Program-made: the position numbers and the translations under genes | Assembly (NCBI GenBank): GCA_003222115.1 | Contig: QHUL01000071.1 | Span: 1-32,846, forward strand | Reading direction: 5' to 3' | Length of the DNA: 32,846 nt | Source of the DNA: Gemmatimonadota bacterium | Lineage (GTDB): Bacteria > Gemmatimonadota > Gemmatimonadetes > Gemmatimonadales > GWC2-71-9 | Shown: piece by piece, positions 1-8,535 of the stretch | Layout of the letters: every line of letters starts with the position of its first letter | Position numbering within the stretch: position 1 is the stretch's first letter | The notes under the pieces: generated by a model | Databases searched by the model: none | What the model was told of the DNA's origin: nothing | What the model saw: the letters and a program-made list of their open reading frames with translations, nothing else

Positions 1-25
1 CCAACGGCCACCGGAGCGCGGCGCC

Positions 26-1297
26 GTGAGGGTCACGATCCTGACGCAGTACTACCCGCCCGAGATCGGCGCCCCGCAGGCGCGGCTCTCCGAGTTCGCG
101 GCCGCCTTGGTGCGGCGGGGGCACGAGGTCACGGTGTTGACGGCGATGCCGAGCTACCCGGTGGGAAGGATCCACCCGGGGTACGGTGGCGTGCTGCGAC
201 GGGAGTCCCGGGACGGGGTCCGCATCATCCGCACCCTCATCTTCCCGACGCAGCGCGCGGATCTCCTGGGCCGGCTGGCGAACTACTTCTCTTTCCTCTG
301 CTCCGCGACGGCCGCCGGCAGCCTGCTGCTGCGCCGCTGCGAGTATCTCCTCGTGGAAAGCCCACCCCTGTTTCTGGGGCTCGCCGGGCTGTGGCTCAGC
401 TGGCGCACGGGGGCGGCAATGGTCTTCAACGTGTCTGACCTCTGGCCCGAGAGCGCCATCCGGCTCGGGATTCTCCGACCCGGCAGCCTCGGTCACCGCT
501 TCGGCGCGTGGCTCGAGGGCCTCTGCTACCGGCAGGCCGCGCTCGTGACGGGGCAGACGCAGGCCATCGTGGCGGACATCGCCGCGCGGTTTCCGCGGTG
601 CCGCACCTATCACTTCTCCAACGGCGTGAACACGCGCGCGTTCCATCCCGAGCGACGGACGGCGGCGGCGCGGGGGTCGCTGGTCGCCAACGGAGCGAAC
701 GCGTGCGTGGCGCTGTACGCCGGTCTGCACGGGCTGGCCCAGGGGCTCGATCAGGTCCTGGACGCGGCGGACGCGCTGCGCGCGCACCCCACTCTGCGGC
801 TCGTGTTGCTGGGCGACGGTCCCGCGAAGGACAGGCTGGTGGAGCAGGCGCGCCAGCGGCGACTGGGCAACGTGCGGTTTCTCGAGCCTCGCCCGCGCGA
901 CCAAGTCCCGCCGCTCGTGGCGGCCGCGGACATCGTGATCGTCCCGCTCGCCACGCACCTCCCGGGGGCCACGCCTTCGAAACTGTACGAAGCCATGGCC
1001 TGTGGCCGTCCCGTCGTGGTCGTCGCCGAGGGCGAGCCGGCTGCGATCGTGCGGGAGCATCGGGCCGGCATCGTCGTGCGACCGGGAGACGGTCCCGGGC
1101 TCGTGGACGCCCTCCGCACGCTGTCCGGCGACGCGGCGCTGCGACAGGAGCTCGGCGCCAACGGGCGACACGCAGCGGAGCGGCTGTTCGACAAGCGCGA
1201 GATCGACAACGACTTCATCGAGTACCTGGAGCGCCTCGATCGCAGCGCGCCGGCGGTCGGTGACGTGCCGCGGCCCGTGCCCAGCGAGCGGACATGA
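26..1297 (+). CDS. GT4-family glycosyltransferase (WbuB-like)
   Basis: Predicted cytoplasmic retaining glycosyltransferase that would add a sugar to a lipid-linked surface-polysaccharide intermediate. The 423-aa protein opens with the typical N-terminal GT-B strand and glycine-poor loop (VTILTQYYPPEIGAPQARL), followed by HEVTVLTAMPSYP. The C-terminal nucleotide-sugar-binding half contains LPGATPSKLYEAMACGRPVV, then a conserved GEPAAIV segment, as in GT4 enzymes of O-antigen and capsule clusters. Translation starts at a GTG preceded by GGAG about 9 nt upstream. The stop overlaps the next gene by 4 bp (ATGA), so the two are probably co-translated. Donor and acceptor sugars cannot be read from the sequence. 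Upstream genes lie outside the window. Confidence 0.88.
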   Translation: MRVTILTQYYPPEIGAPQARLSEFAAALVRRGHEVTVLTAMPSYPVGRIHPGYGGVLRRESRDGVRIIRTLIFPTQRADLLGRLANYFSFLCSATAAGSLLLRRCEYLLVESPPLFLGLAGLWLSWRTGAAMVFNVSDLWPESAIRLGILRPGSLGHRFGAWLEGLCYRQAALVTGQTQAIVADIAARFPRCRTYHFSNGVNTRAFHPERRTAAARGSLVANGANACVALYAGLHGLAQGLDQVLDAADALRAHPTLRLVLLGDGPAKDRLVEQARQRRLGNVRFLEPRPRDQVPPLVAAADIVIVPLATHLPGATPSKLYEAMACGRPVVVVAEGEPAAIVREHRAGIVVRPGDGPGLVDALRTLSGDAALRQELGANGRHAAERLFDKREIDNDFIEYLERLDRSAPAVGDVPRPVPSERT

Positions 1298-2310
1298 GCG
1301 TTCCGCCGAACGGCGGGCCCGCCCTGCGCGTCCTCATGATCACGAGCGAATGGCCCAGCGAGCCGGGCCACACCGCGCACTTCATTGCGCGCCAGGCCCG
1401 GTTTCTCAGCGCCGCGGGCGTGCGCCTCGAGGTCTTCACCTTCCGAGGCGGGAGACACCCGCTCCGCTATCTCGCCGCCTGGGTCCGTCTGCGGCGCCGG
1501 CTGGCCCGAGAGCGCTACGATATCGTCCACGCCCAGTTTGGCCAGAGCGGGCTGCTCGCCCTGCCCAAGCGCCTGCCGCTCGTGGTGACCTTTCGGGGCG
1601 ACGACCTGTTCGGGATCCGCGACAGCAAGGGCCGCACGACGCCGGTCGGCCGCCTGCTGCAGCGGCTGTCCCGGCTGGTGGCGCGCAAGGCTGACGCCAC
1701 GATCGTCGTCTCTGAGCATCTCACGCACTACCTCGATCACGCGGGGCCGGTCCACGTCGTGCCGTCCGGCATCGATCTCGACCTGTTCCGGCGCATCCCG
1801 CGGGACGAGGCGCGTCGCCACCTCGGGCTGCCCCGCGAGGGCCACCTCGTCTTGTTCGTGGGCGACCCGGCCGATCCCCGCAAGCGGTACGCCCTCGCCC
1901 GAGAGGCGGTGCGTTCTCTCAACGGCTCGGTATCGGCGCAGCTGGTGATCGCCTGGAGAGCGCCGCACGCGGCGATGCCGTTCTACATGAACGCGAGCGA
2001 CGCGCTCGTGTTCACCTCGCTGCAGGAGGGCTCTCCCAACGCCGTCAAGGAAGCCCTGGCCTGCGATCTCCCGGTGGTGTCCGTGGCGGTGGGCGACGTG
2101 GCCTGTCGCCTCCAGGGCATCCCGGGGTGCGAGGTGTGCGCCGACGACAACCCGGTGACGATCGCGGCGGCCCTGCAGCGCACCCTCGCGCGAGGCGCGC
2201 GGGCGGAGGGGCTGGGGCGGGAGGCGGCGCGCCAGCTGGACGAGCGGCTGCTCACCCAACGAGTGATCGCGATCTATCGCTCGGTGCTCGCGGCCCTGGA
2301 CGAACACTAG
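1294..2310 (+). CDS. GT4-family glycosyltransferase
   Basis: Second glycosyltransferase of the polysaccharide cluster, 338 aa. It has the GT-B layout: an N-terminal acceptor-side domain (RVLMITSEWPSEPGHTAHF), a linker with VVSEHLTHYL and VPSGIDLDLF, and a C-terminal donor domain with TSLQEGSPNAVKEALACDLP, where the EGxPNxxKEAxAC pattern typical of GT4 enzymes is visible. It is somewhat shorter than most GT4 proteins because the N-terminal half is compact. The start ATG lies inside the stop of the previous gene (ATGA overlap). It is followed after 18 bp by the amidotransferase gene, so the three form a tight unit. Sugar specificity is unknown. Confidence 0.87.
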   Translation: MSVPPNGGPALRVLMITSEWPSEPGHTAHFIARQARFLSAAGVRLEVFTFRGGRHPLRYLAAWVRLRRRLARERYDIVHAQFGQSGLLALPKRLPLVVTFRGDDLFGIRDSKGRTTPVGRLLQRLSRLVARKADATIVVSEHLTHYLDHAGPVHVVPSGIDLDLFRRIPRDEARRHLGLPREGHLVLFVGDPADPRKRYALAREAVRSLNGSVSAQLVIAWRAPHAAMPFYMNASDALVFTSLQEGSPNAVKEALACDLPVVSVAVGDVACRLQGIPGCEVCADDNPVTIAAALQRTLARGARAEGLGREAARQLDERLLTQRVIAIYRSVLAALDEH

Positions 2311-2328
2311 CAGGGGAGACCTTTGCAC

Positions 2329-4311
2329 ATGTGCGGCATCGCAGGCATCGTGAGCTTTCAGGACCGGCCGGTCGATCTCGACCTGCTGCAAGAGATGACC
2401 GACCGCCAGGCGCACCGCGGCCCGGACGGCGAAGGATTCTTGCTGTCATGGCTCGAGTCCGGCGGGTTCTGCCACGCGCTGGTGCCGCACACCCGTCATT
2501 GGGATGGCCGGGCTCGCGTGCGAGTGGCGCTCGGCCACCGCCGGCTGGCGATCCTCGATCTCTCCGAGCGCGGGCTGCAACCGATGACGGCGGGCGATGC
2601 GCGCTGCTGGATCGTGTTCAACGGCGAGATCTACAACCACCGCGAGCTCCGTGCCGCGCTCGAGGCGCGCGGCTACACGTTCAAGACGCGGACCGACACC
2701 GAGGTGCTGCTGCAGGCGTACCTCGCGTGGGGCGAGGAGTGCCTCGCGCGCCTGCAGGGAATGTTCGCGTTCGCCATTTGGGACGGTGCGCGCGGGCGGC
2801 TGTTCTGCGCCCGGGATCGGCTGGGTATCAAGCCCTTCTACTACGGCACCTCGGCGGCGACGTTCACCTTCGCATCGGAAATGAAGGCGCTGCTCGCCTG
2901 CCCCGGGCTCGATCGCGCTGTCGACGACGACGCGGTAATCGCCTTTCTCCTTCACGCCAATTGCGATTACGGCGAGCGCACGCTGCTGCGCGGCGTGAAG
3001 GCGTTGCCCCCGGCCCACCGCCTCACCGTGGATCTGGGAGGGCAAGTCGACGTGCGCCCCTACTGGCAGCTCGCCCCGCAGGCGGCGAACGGCATCCCCG
3101 ACCGCACGCGGCTCGAGGGACTGCGCGAACTGCTGACGAGCACGATCCGCTCGCATCTCATCAGCGACGTTCGGGCGGGGAGCTGCCTGAGCGGTGGCAT
3201 CGACTCGTCCACGGTCGTGTCCCTGATCGGCAAGATCTGGCGGGAGCAGCCCGATGCGGCGGCGGCCTTGGGGGACCGCTTCTTCACGTTCACGTCGTGC
3301 TGGGACTACCCCGAGCTCGACGAGCGGGAGTATGCAGGGACGGTGGCGCGCGCCGTCGGAGCCGAACCTCACCTGGTGTTCCCCTCCGCTCAGGACTTTT
3401 GGCAGGCGTTCCCCCGTATGGCCTGGCATCAGGACATGCCCTTCCCATCGCTCAGCTACTACGCGCAGTGGTGCGTCATGCGCGCGGCCCGAGAGGCCGG
3501 TGTGAAGGTGTTGCTGGACGGCCAGGGGGGAGACGAGGTGTTCGGTGGCTACGCCAAGTTCCGATACGCCTACCTGGCCTCCCTGCTGCGCTCCGGCCAT
3601 CTCGTGCGGATGGCGCGCGAGGTCGGCGCCACGCTCGCCCAGGGAGACCTCTATGTCTTGGACCTGCGCCGGGGATATCGGTACCTGCCGAAACAGCTGC
3701 GGCGGCTGTTCGGCGTGGACGCGCTGCTGCAGGGCGCCCTGCGGGCAGACTGGGACCGAGCGATTAGCGCCGAGAGCACCCCCGCGACGCGCTGGTGGCG
3801 CTACGCCGCGAGCGCAGGCGCAGGCGAATCCGCCGCCACCCTGATGCAGCGGATCCAGGTGGACGACATCTTCATCGACACGCTGCCGTTGCTCCTCCGC
3901 ATGGAAGATCGCTCCTCGATGGCGTTTTCACTCGAGGCGCGGGTGCCGCTGCTCGATCACCAGCTCGTGGACTATGGCGTGTCGCTGCCGGACCACCTCA
4001 AGATACAGAACGGCTGGAGCAAGTTCGCCATCCGCGAGGCGATGCGCGGTGTGCTCCCAGACGTCGTGCGGCGACGCAAGACCAAGCTCGGGTTCGCGGC
4101 GCCCGATAGACGTTGGCTGGCGCGGGAGCTCCGCCCGCAAGTGACGGAGCTGATCGAAGACACCCTGCGCTGCGAGAAGTACGTGGACGCCGCAGCGCTG
4201 CGGCGCTGGTACGGCTCGTCGCACGCGACGGACGCGAACGAGGAGTCCTACCTCGGGTTGTTCCGGGTGCTGGCCCTGGAGATGTGGATGCGCGCCTTCG
4301 ATTTCAAATGA
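2329..4311 (+). CDS. asnB: Glutamine-hydrolysing asparagine synthase-type amidotransferase
   Basis: A 660-aa class II glutamine amidotransferase fused to an ATP-dependent asparagine-synthetase domain. The start chosen is the ATG at 2329 rather than the in-frame TTG at 2323, because Met removal then exposes the required N-terminal Cys nucleophile (MCGIAGIV) and GGGGAG lies about 10 nt upstream. AHRGPDGEG (glutaminase domain), the PP-loop ATP site LSGGIDSS around residues 287-294, and LDGQGGDEVFGGY are all visible. Family members make asparagine, but homologues inside polysaccharide clusters are thought to amidate sugar carboxylates or modify peptides. Two glycosyltransferases upstream and two methyltransferases downstream favour a surface-glycan role here. 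That role is inference. Confidence 0.9.
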   Translation: MCGIAGIVSFQDRPVDLDLLQEMTDRQAHRGPDGEGFLLSWLESGGFCHALVPHTRHWDGRARVRVALGHRRLAILDLSERGLQPMTAGDARCWIVFNGEIYNHRELRAALEARGYTFKTRTDTEVLLQAYLAWGEECLARLQGMFAFAIWDGARGRLFCARDRLGIKPFYYGTSAATFTFASEMKALLACPGLDRAVDDDAVIAFLLHANCDYGERTLLRGVKALPPAHRLTVDLGGQVDVRPYWQLAPQAANGIPDRTRLEGLRELLTSTIRSHLISDVRAGSCLSGGIDSSTVVSLIGKIWREQPDAAAALGDRFFTFTSCWDYPELDEREYAGTVARAVGAEPHLVFPSAQDFWQAFPRMAWHQDMPFPSLSYYAQWCVMRAAREAGVKVLLDGQGGDEVFGGYAKFRYAYLASLLRSGHLVRMAREVGATLAQGDLYVLDLRRGYRYLPKQLRRLFGVDALLQGALRADWDRAISAESTPATRWWRYAASAGAGESAATLMQRIQVDDIFIDTLPLLLRMEDRSSMAFSLEARVPLLDHQLVDYGVSLPDHLKIQNGWSKFAIREAMRGVLPDVVRRRKTKLGFAAPDRRWLARELRPQVTELIEDTLRCEKYVDAAALRRWYGSSHATDANEESYLGLFRVLALEMWMRAFDFK

Positions 4312-4335
4312 GACCGCTCGCACGGAGGTTGTAGC

Positions 4336-5544
4336 ATGCGTAAACGGTTACTTCGATGGTTGGCCTGCCCACTCTGCCGCGGCAAGCTGGAGCTGCGTGC
4401 CGCGGTTTCGCTCCAGCAGCCCGTGGCGCCGGCCGACTTGGCCGTGCTCGAGGCGACCGCCCCGATCGACCCGACCGACGAAATCGAGATCGAGGTCGTC
4501 GCCGGCGCGCTGATCTGTGCACGATGCCGTTGCTACTATCCGATCCACAACGGCGTCCCGCGGCTGCTGACGTATCCCACCGAAGTGGCGCGTGTCCACG
4601 CGCGTGAACACGCCCAGTGGATCGCCGAGCAACTGAGCGGGTACACGCTGCCCGCGAGCGAGCCACCGCCTGGCGAGGCCGGAGTGTTGCGCAACTTCTC
4701 GACCGAGTGGACCGGTTACCGGTGGAGCGGCTCGAGTTATTGGGATACGACCCCCGAGACTATGCTGCGGGTCAAGCGGTTCGAGCTGGGTGTCGCCAAG
4801 CACGAGTTGAAGCATCGCCTCGTGCTGGAGGTGGGGATCGGGATCGGCGGGACGGCCGACGCGCTGTCGCGCGCCGAAGACTGCGAGCTCGTCGGCATGG
4901 ACCTCTCGTACGCGGTCGATCAGGCCCGCCACTATTTTGGCGCGAATCCGCGCCTGCACATTGTCCAGGCCTCGGTGTTCGCACCACCGTTCCGGGCCAA
5001 TACCTACGACGCGGTGTACAGTCACGGCGTACTGCATCACACCTACTCGACACGCGCCGCGTTTGGCGAAATCGCCCGGTTGCCGAAGCCGACGCAGGGG
5101 ATGCTGTATGTGTGGCTGTATTCTCACGAGCAAGAACGACTCACCCCGCTCCGGCGCGCCATCATGGCGGTCGAGCGCGCCGTGCGGCCGGTGTTGTCAC
5201 GGCTCCCGGCGTCGGTGCAAACGGCGGTGCTGCTGCCGACCACGCCGCTCTACATGCTGTACCAGAACTTCTACCGACGACGCAAGATGGGGCGCCAATA
5301 CACGGCGACCTACACATGGAACGAGGCGCTCCACGCCGCGCGGGACCGTCTCACGCCGCCCTTCGCACACCGGCACTCGTACGAAGAAGTCGCAGGATGG
5401 TTTATCGCCGAGCGCTACGGCAGGTTGGAGCTGTTGCGGGACGAGCCACGCCCTGAGGGCGTGGCGGACACCGTCCGCCGGAATGTTGGGATACGCGGGT
5501 TCCGACTGCAGGACGTACCAGTGCCCGCTCCGGCGGGACGCTAG
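4336..5544 (+). CDS. SAM-dependent methyltransferase with N-terminal Trm112-like zinc ribbon
   Basis: Class I SAM methyltransferase, 402 aa. The N-terminus is a Trm112-like zinc ribbon with two CxxC knuckles (C11/C14 in CPLC and C61/C64 in CARC, followed by YYPIHNGVPRLL). The Rossmann core starts near residue 163 with motif I VLEVGIGIGG, followed by an acidic motif II (GMDLS) and YDAVYSHGVLHH. Proteins of this architecture are common in polysaccharide clusters and may methylate sugars or mature glycan intermediates. The substrate is unknown. The start ATG has GGAGG about 8 nt upstream. It is followed 16 bp later by a second, related methyltransferase. Confidence 0.83.
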   Translation: MRKRLLRWLACPLCRGKLELRAAVSLQQPVAPADLAVLEATAPIDPTDEIEIEVVAGALICARCRCYYPIHNGVPRLLTYPTEVARVHAREHAQWIAEQLSGYTLPASEPPPGEAGVLRNFSTEWTGYRWSGSSYWDTTPETMLRVKRFELGVAKHELKHRLVLEVGIGIGGTADALSRAEDCELVGMDLSYAVDQARHYFGANPRLHIVQASVFAPPFRANTYDAVYSHGVLHHTYSTRAAFGEIARLPKPTQGMLYVWLYSHEQERLTPLRRAIMAVERAVRPVLSRLPASVQTAVLLPTTPLYMLYQNFYRRRKMGRQYTATYTWNEALHAARDRLTPPFAHRHSYEEVAGWFIAERYGRLELLRDEPRPEGVADTVRRNVGIRGFRLQDVPVPAPAGR

Positions 5545-5560
5545 TGACGTGACGTCGACG

Positions 5561-6592
5561 ATGGTCCCGTTTGTTTCTCCCGGGACGGCCGCGCCCCTCG
5601 AGCCGCAGGGTGAGACCCTCGTCGGACCCGATGGCGAGCGCGTCCCGATCGTGCGTGGCATCCCGCGCTTCGTCCCCTCGCAGCTGTATGCCTCGGCCTT
5701 CGGGCTTCAGTGGAACGTTCATCGCTACACCCAGCTCGACAGCCGAACCGGCGCGGACCTTTCCGAAACAAGGCTGGAGCGGTGCCTCGGGACACCGCTC
5801 GCAGCTCTCGACGGCAAGACCGTTCTCGAACCGGGGTGCGGCGCCGGCCGCTTCACCGAACTTCTGGTGAGAGCGGGTGCACTCGTGCACGCTATCGATT
5901 TGAGCGCCGCAGTGGACGCGAACCTCCACAACATCGGCGCCAAGCCGACCTACCGCGTCGCCCAGGCGGACATCCGCGCGATTCCGTTCCCTCCTGCCTC
6001 ATTCGATCTCGTGCTCTGCCTGGGAGTGTTGCAGCACACGCCGTCACCGGAAGACAGCATTCTGGCACTTTGGACAATGGTGAAGCCCGGCGGACAGCTG
6101 GTCATCGATCACTATACTTGGACGCTGTCGCGGGTTACCAAGCTGGCGCCGTTGTACCGGGTGATCTTGAAGCGCCTGCCGCCCGCCACGGCCAAGCGCA
6201 TCACCGATCGGCTGGTGGACCTGTTCTTCCCGCTGCACTGGGCCCTTCGACACGCGCACTGGGCTCAGATGCTGCTGAGCCGCGTCTCACCCTGTCTCGC
6301 ATACTGCCACTTTGCCCCTGAGCTCACGCGGGCACAGCACGACGACTGGTGCCGCCTGGACACATTCGATCAGCTGACCGATCACTACCAGCACCTGCGC
6401 ACGACCGGCCAGGTACGCCGCGCCTTGGCTGCTCGCGGAGCCGACAGCGTGGAGGTCTGGCGGCACGGCAGCGTCGTGGAAGCACGCTGCCGTAAGCCGG
6501 ACGGGGCGCCTGGGGGACGGAGTGGACGCACCACGATCGGCTTCCCGCTGGGCCCTCACGACGCCCTGTCAAGCAGCAGCTTCGTGAAGTAG
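5561..6592 (+). CDS. SAM-dependent methyltransferase with degenerate zinc ribbon
   Basis: Class I methyltransferase of about 343 aa. Motif I is TVLEPGCGAGRF near residues 87-98, followed by HAIDLS, then FDLVLCLGVLQHTP. Its N-terminus aligns with the Trm112-like part of the gene before it (GPDGERVPIVRGIPRFVP versus the YPIHNGVPRLL segment), but the metal-binding cysteines are absent. The start is taken at ATG 5561; an in-frame GTG at 5549 is possible. The last roughly ten codons lie antisense to a decayed ZIP-transporter fragment, so the current C-terminus (SSSSFVK) probably arose by read-through into foreign DNA and may not be functional. Likely co-transcribed with the upstream genes. Confidence 0.78.
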   Translation: MVPFVSPGTAAPLEPQGETLVGPDGERVPIVRGIPRFVPSQLYASAFGLQWNVHRYTQLDSRTGADLSETRLERCLGTPLAALDGKTVLEPGCGAGRFTELLVRAGALVHAIDLSAAVDANLHNIGAKPTYRVAQADIRAIPFPPASFDLVLCLGVLQHTPSPEDSILALWTMVKPGGQLVIDHYTWTLSRVTKLAPLYRVILKRLPPATAKRITDRLVDLFFPLHWALRHAHWAQMLLSRVSPCLAYCHFAPELTRAQHDDWCRLDTFDQLTDHYQHLRTTGQVRRALAARGADSVEVWRHGSVVEARCRKPDGAPGGRSGRTTIGFPLGPHDALSSSSFVK

Positions 6593-6682
6593 AACACCGC
6601 TGCCCCCGCGAAGAACGGCGCCGGCAACCTCCACCCTCGCTTCCCCTGAACCTCGGGCATCAAGGTTGGACGCCGCGACTAC
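6562..6682 (-). pseudogene. Remnant of the 3' end of a ZIP metal-transporter gene
   Basis: Read on the minus strand, this stretch encodes VAASNL and then, after a single-base insertion, MPEVQGKRGW, RLPAPFFAGA and TKLLLDRA. The intact ZIP protein at 18258-18977 ends with VAASNLVPEFQGKPGW, KLPAAFFAGA and TKLLLEHAR. By eye the two stretches share roughly 70% of about 115 nucleotides. The remnant has a frameshift, no start and no upstream part. Its 5' side begins exactly at the stop codon of the beta-helix gene at 6679 and its 3' side runs under the end of the methyltransferase gene. It has the same orientation as the intact ZIP gene. Confidence 0.85.
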
Positions 6683-8211
6683 CTACGAAGGACGACGAAG
6701 ACGTTGAAGGCTGGTCCCGTGCGGGGCGGCGCGCTCGGCGCCCCCCCGATCGGCTGCACCGCCGTGACGGCGGTCATCGGGAAGTTCACCGGGCTGCCGT
6801 CGTACACGCCGCTCAACACCGACCCCCCGAACAGGTCCTGGACATTGCGAACTTCGAACGCATCGCTCGGCGCAAGCGTCGTCCCCGACAGGTTGACCGG
6901 CACTGTGGCCTGGCCGCTCCAATTGTAGATAATGACGTTGGCGCGGCCGGCCTCGTACTGGTTGGGTCGCACGAACACTCGCGGCTGCGTCGGCATGGCG
7001 GCCTGCGCCTGGTCGGTGGCGCCCACGCCGGTCGCCTGCTGCCACCCGCTGAAGGTGTAGCTCCCCCCGTTGTAGAGCCACGCTTGCGCCGTCGGATCCC
7101 GGTAGTACGAGTTGCCGTTGAGCTGGAACCCAGACGTCGTGGCATCGCGCAGGTTCACCGGGCTGCTCGCTGACCCGAAGGCCGAGTTGCCCGTCATGGT
7201 CAACGACTGCCAGAAGCCCAGGTCGAACACCGTTTGCCCCCCGACGGCATAGTTGCTCTGCGCCGTGAGGTCGACGTTGGCCGTCGAGCTGTAGCCGATG
7301 GTGACGTTCTGCACCCCGACGTTCGGGGAGAAGAATGTCATGTTGTCTACGATGGAGCCGCCGGACGCCGGGTCGCCGCCGCCGTACAGGATGTTGGCGT
7401 TCGGCGAGTTCGCCGGGTCGGCGTCCACCGCCCCGTTGTTGAACGAGACGTTCCCCTCCACATGGATGTTGTTGACCCCGCCACTCCCGGCGTTGGCGTA
7501 GATGTGGATCCCGTAGCCGAACTGATTGAAGACGATGTTGTCCCGCAAGTACACCGGGCCGGCGCTGCTCTTCGCATAAATGCCGTGCCCGTTCCCGAAG
7601 TCGGGCTGCTGCCACCCGTTGTTGTAGATGAGGCAGCCGTAGATCTCGATGTCCGTCTGCTCCGGGTACGTGTAGAATCCGATCCCGCCGTCGTGCACGA
7701 TCAGGTTGATGAATTTTAGATGGGAGCCATGCGCGACCATGAGGTTGGGCCGGGTGTCCAAGGTGCGGCTCGGATCCGAGTCCATGATCTCGAAGTCGCG
7801 GAACACCGCATAGCTCCCGTTGACGATAACCATGTCGCCCCGGCTCGTCGACGAGGTCGCCCCGCGGCCGTCGAGGACGGCGCGCTCACCAGGGTACTGT
7901 CGCACCACGATCGCAGCCGCCGCGGTGCCCGTCAGCTCGCTGTGAAAGGCACCCGCATAGGTGCCCGCTCGCAGCCAGATCGTGTCGCCCGGATGGACCT
8001 GCCCGTTGCCGCCGCCCAGCGCCGTCTGGAGGTCCCACGGCCGCGCGTTCGTGCCGTTGCCGTTGCTCGAGCCGTCGATCGTAACGTACCAGCCGACTCG
8101 CGTCCCGGGCGGCAGCGGCACCTGCACCGCCGCGGGCCGCTCGCAGCTGCCGCCGGCGGCCAGGCAGGCGACGAGCCCCGTCGAAGACAACAACACGGTG
8201 AGTGGCCGCAT
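6679..8211 (-). CDS. Secreted right-handed beta-helix protein (paralogue 1, no Ig repeats)
   Basis: About 510 aa. A short signal peptide (RPLTVLLSSTGLVAC) contains a possible lipobox LVAC. The start at 8211 is preferred over 8244 because the signal then begins at Met, although no strong ribosome site is seen for either. From about residue 40 the protein enters the domain shared with the genes at 11254 and 13399: WYVTIDGSSNGNG, PGDTIWLRAGTYAG, then Asn/Gly-rich coils (NNGWQQPDFGNGHGIYAK, GNVSFNNGAVDADP) typical of pectate-lyase-like parallel beta-helices. The last ~100 residues form a separate module beginning VFVRPNQYEAGRANVI. Such folds bind or cleave polysaccharides; no catalytic residues could be assigned. 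Unlike its two paralogues it lacks a large N-terminal Ig-like part. Confidence 0.78.
   Translation of the reverse strand: MRPLTVLLSSTGLVACLAAGGSCERPAAVQVPLPPGTRVGWYVTIDGSSNGNGTNARPWDLQTALGGGNGQVHPGDTIWLRAGTYAGAFHSELTGTAAAAIVVRQYPGERAVLDGRGATSSTSRGDMVIVNGSYAVFRDFEIMDSDPSRTLDTRPNLMVAHGSHLKFINLIVHDGGIGFYTYPEQTDIEIYGCLIYNNGWQQPDFGNGHGIYAKSSAGPVYLRDNIVFNQFGYGIHIYANAGSGGVNNIHVEGNVSFNNGAVDADPANSPNANILYGGGDPASGGSIVDNMTFFSPNVGVQNVTIGYSSTANVDLTAQSNYAVGGQTVFDLGFWQSLTMTGNSAFGSASSPVNLRDATTSGFQLNGNSYYRDPTAQAWLYNGGSYTFSGWQQATGVGATDQAQAAMPTQPRVFVRPNQYEAGRANVIIYNWSGQATVPVNLSGTTLAPSDAFEVRNVQDLFGGSVLSGVYDGSPVNFPMTAVTAVQPIGGAPSAPPRTGPAFNVFVVLRR
7413..7713. repeat. Near-identical tract shared with 14136-14436
   Basis: These 301 bp differ from 14136-14436 at about 10 positions by eye (about 97% identity). 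The coding sequence immediately outside the tract in the same two genes drops to roughly 75-80%. Such an abrupt change suggests recent gene conversion between the two minus-strand beta-helix genes. Confidence 0.75.
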
Positions 8212-8535
8212 CCGATCGTCACAGTCTGGGCGAGATGCGGACAAAGACTCATCAGGAGGTCCGTGGTGTCAATACCCGACCAGGCGGTAGTGATCGGAGC
8301 CGTGCAAGCCTGAGGTAGACCTGATTCAATGTGTAGCGAATGGCTGGCACACGTCCGGCCTGCCCGGGAATCGCCCTGACAGCCTAGCTCGCCCGATCCC
8401 GCAAACGCCTTGCCGAGCAAGGACTTCCGTCGTCGCCCGCTGCCATTCGGCCGCGCCAAAGCAGGCACGGAATGTGAGTCCCCTGGCTGCGGCAGCTCGA
8501 CCCTGGTACGCGTCCCGACGGAGAATCCGGCCACC
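8212..8535. promoter_or_regulatory. Divergent intergenic region
   Basis: Non-coding 324 bp between the minus-strand beta-helix gene and the plus-strand epimerase gene. It must hold promoters for both. A consensus-like TTGACA on the minus strand (8273-8268) could be a -35 box for the beta-helix gene, but no convincing -10 is seen at the right distance. I found no riboswitch like those upstream of the genes at 13399 and 16689. Confidence 0.35.

Noticed and set aside
751-2415. 554-aa minus-strand frame over the glycosyltransferases
   Set aside because: Antisense shadow of two clear GT4 genes; its translation is Arg/His-rich with no domain.
4937-5560. Long upstream extension of the second methyltransferase frame
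   Set aside because: It overlaps the first methyltransferase out of frame and its translation is Arg/Pro/Ser-rich shadow sequence; homology starts only at about 5561.
8212-8535. Third c-di-GMP riboswitch upstream of the first beta-helix gene
   Set aside because: I looked for GACGCARAGC, the GAAA-capped stem and GCCGGG on both strands and found none in order.
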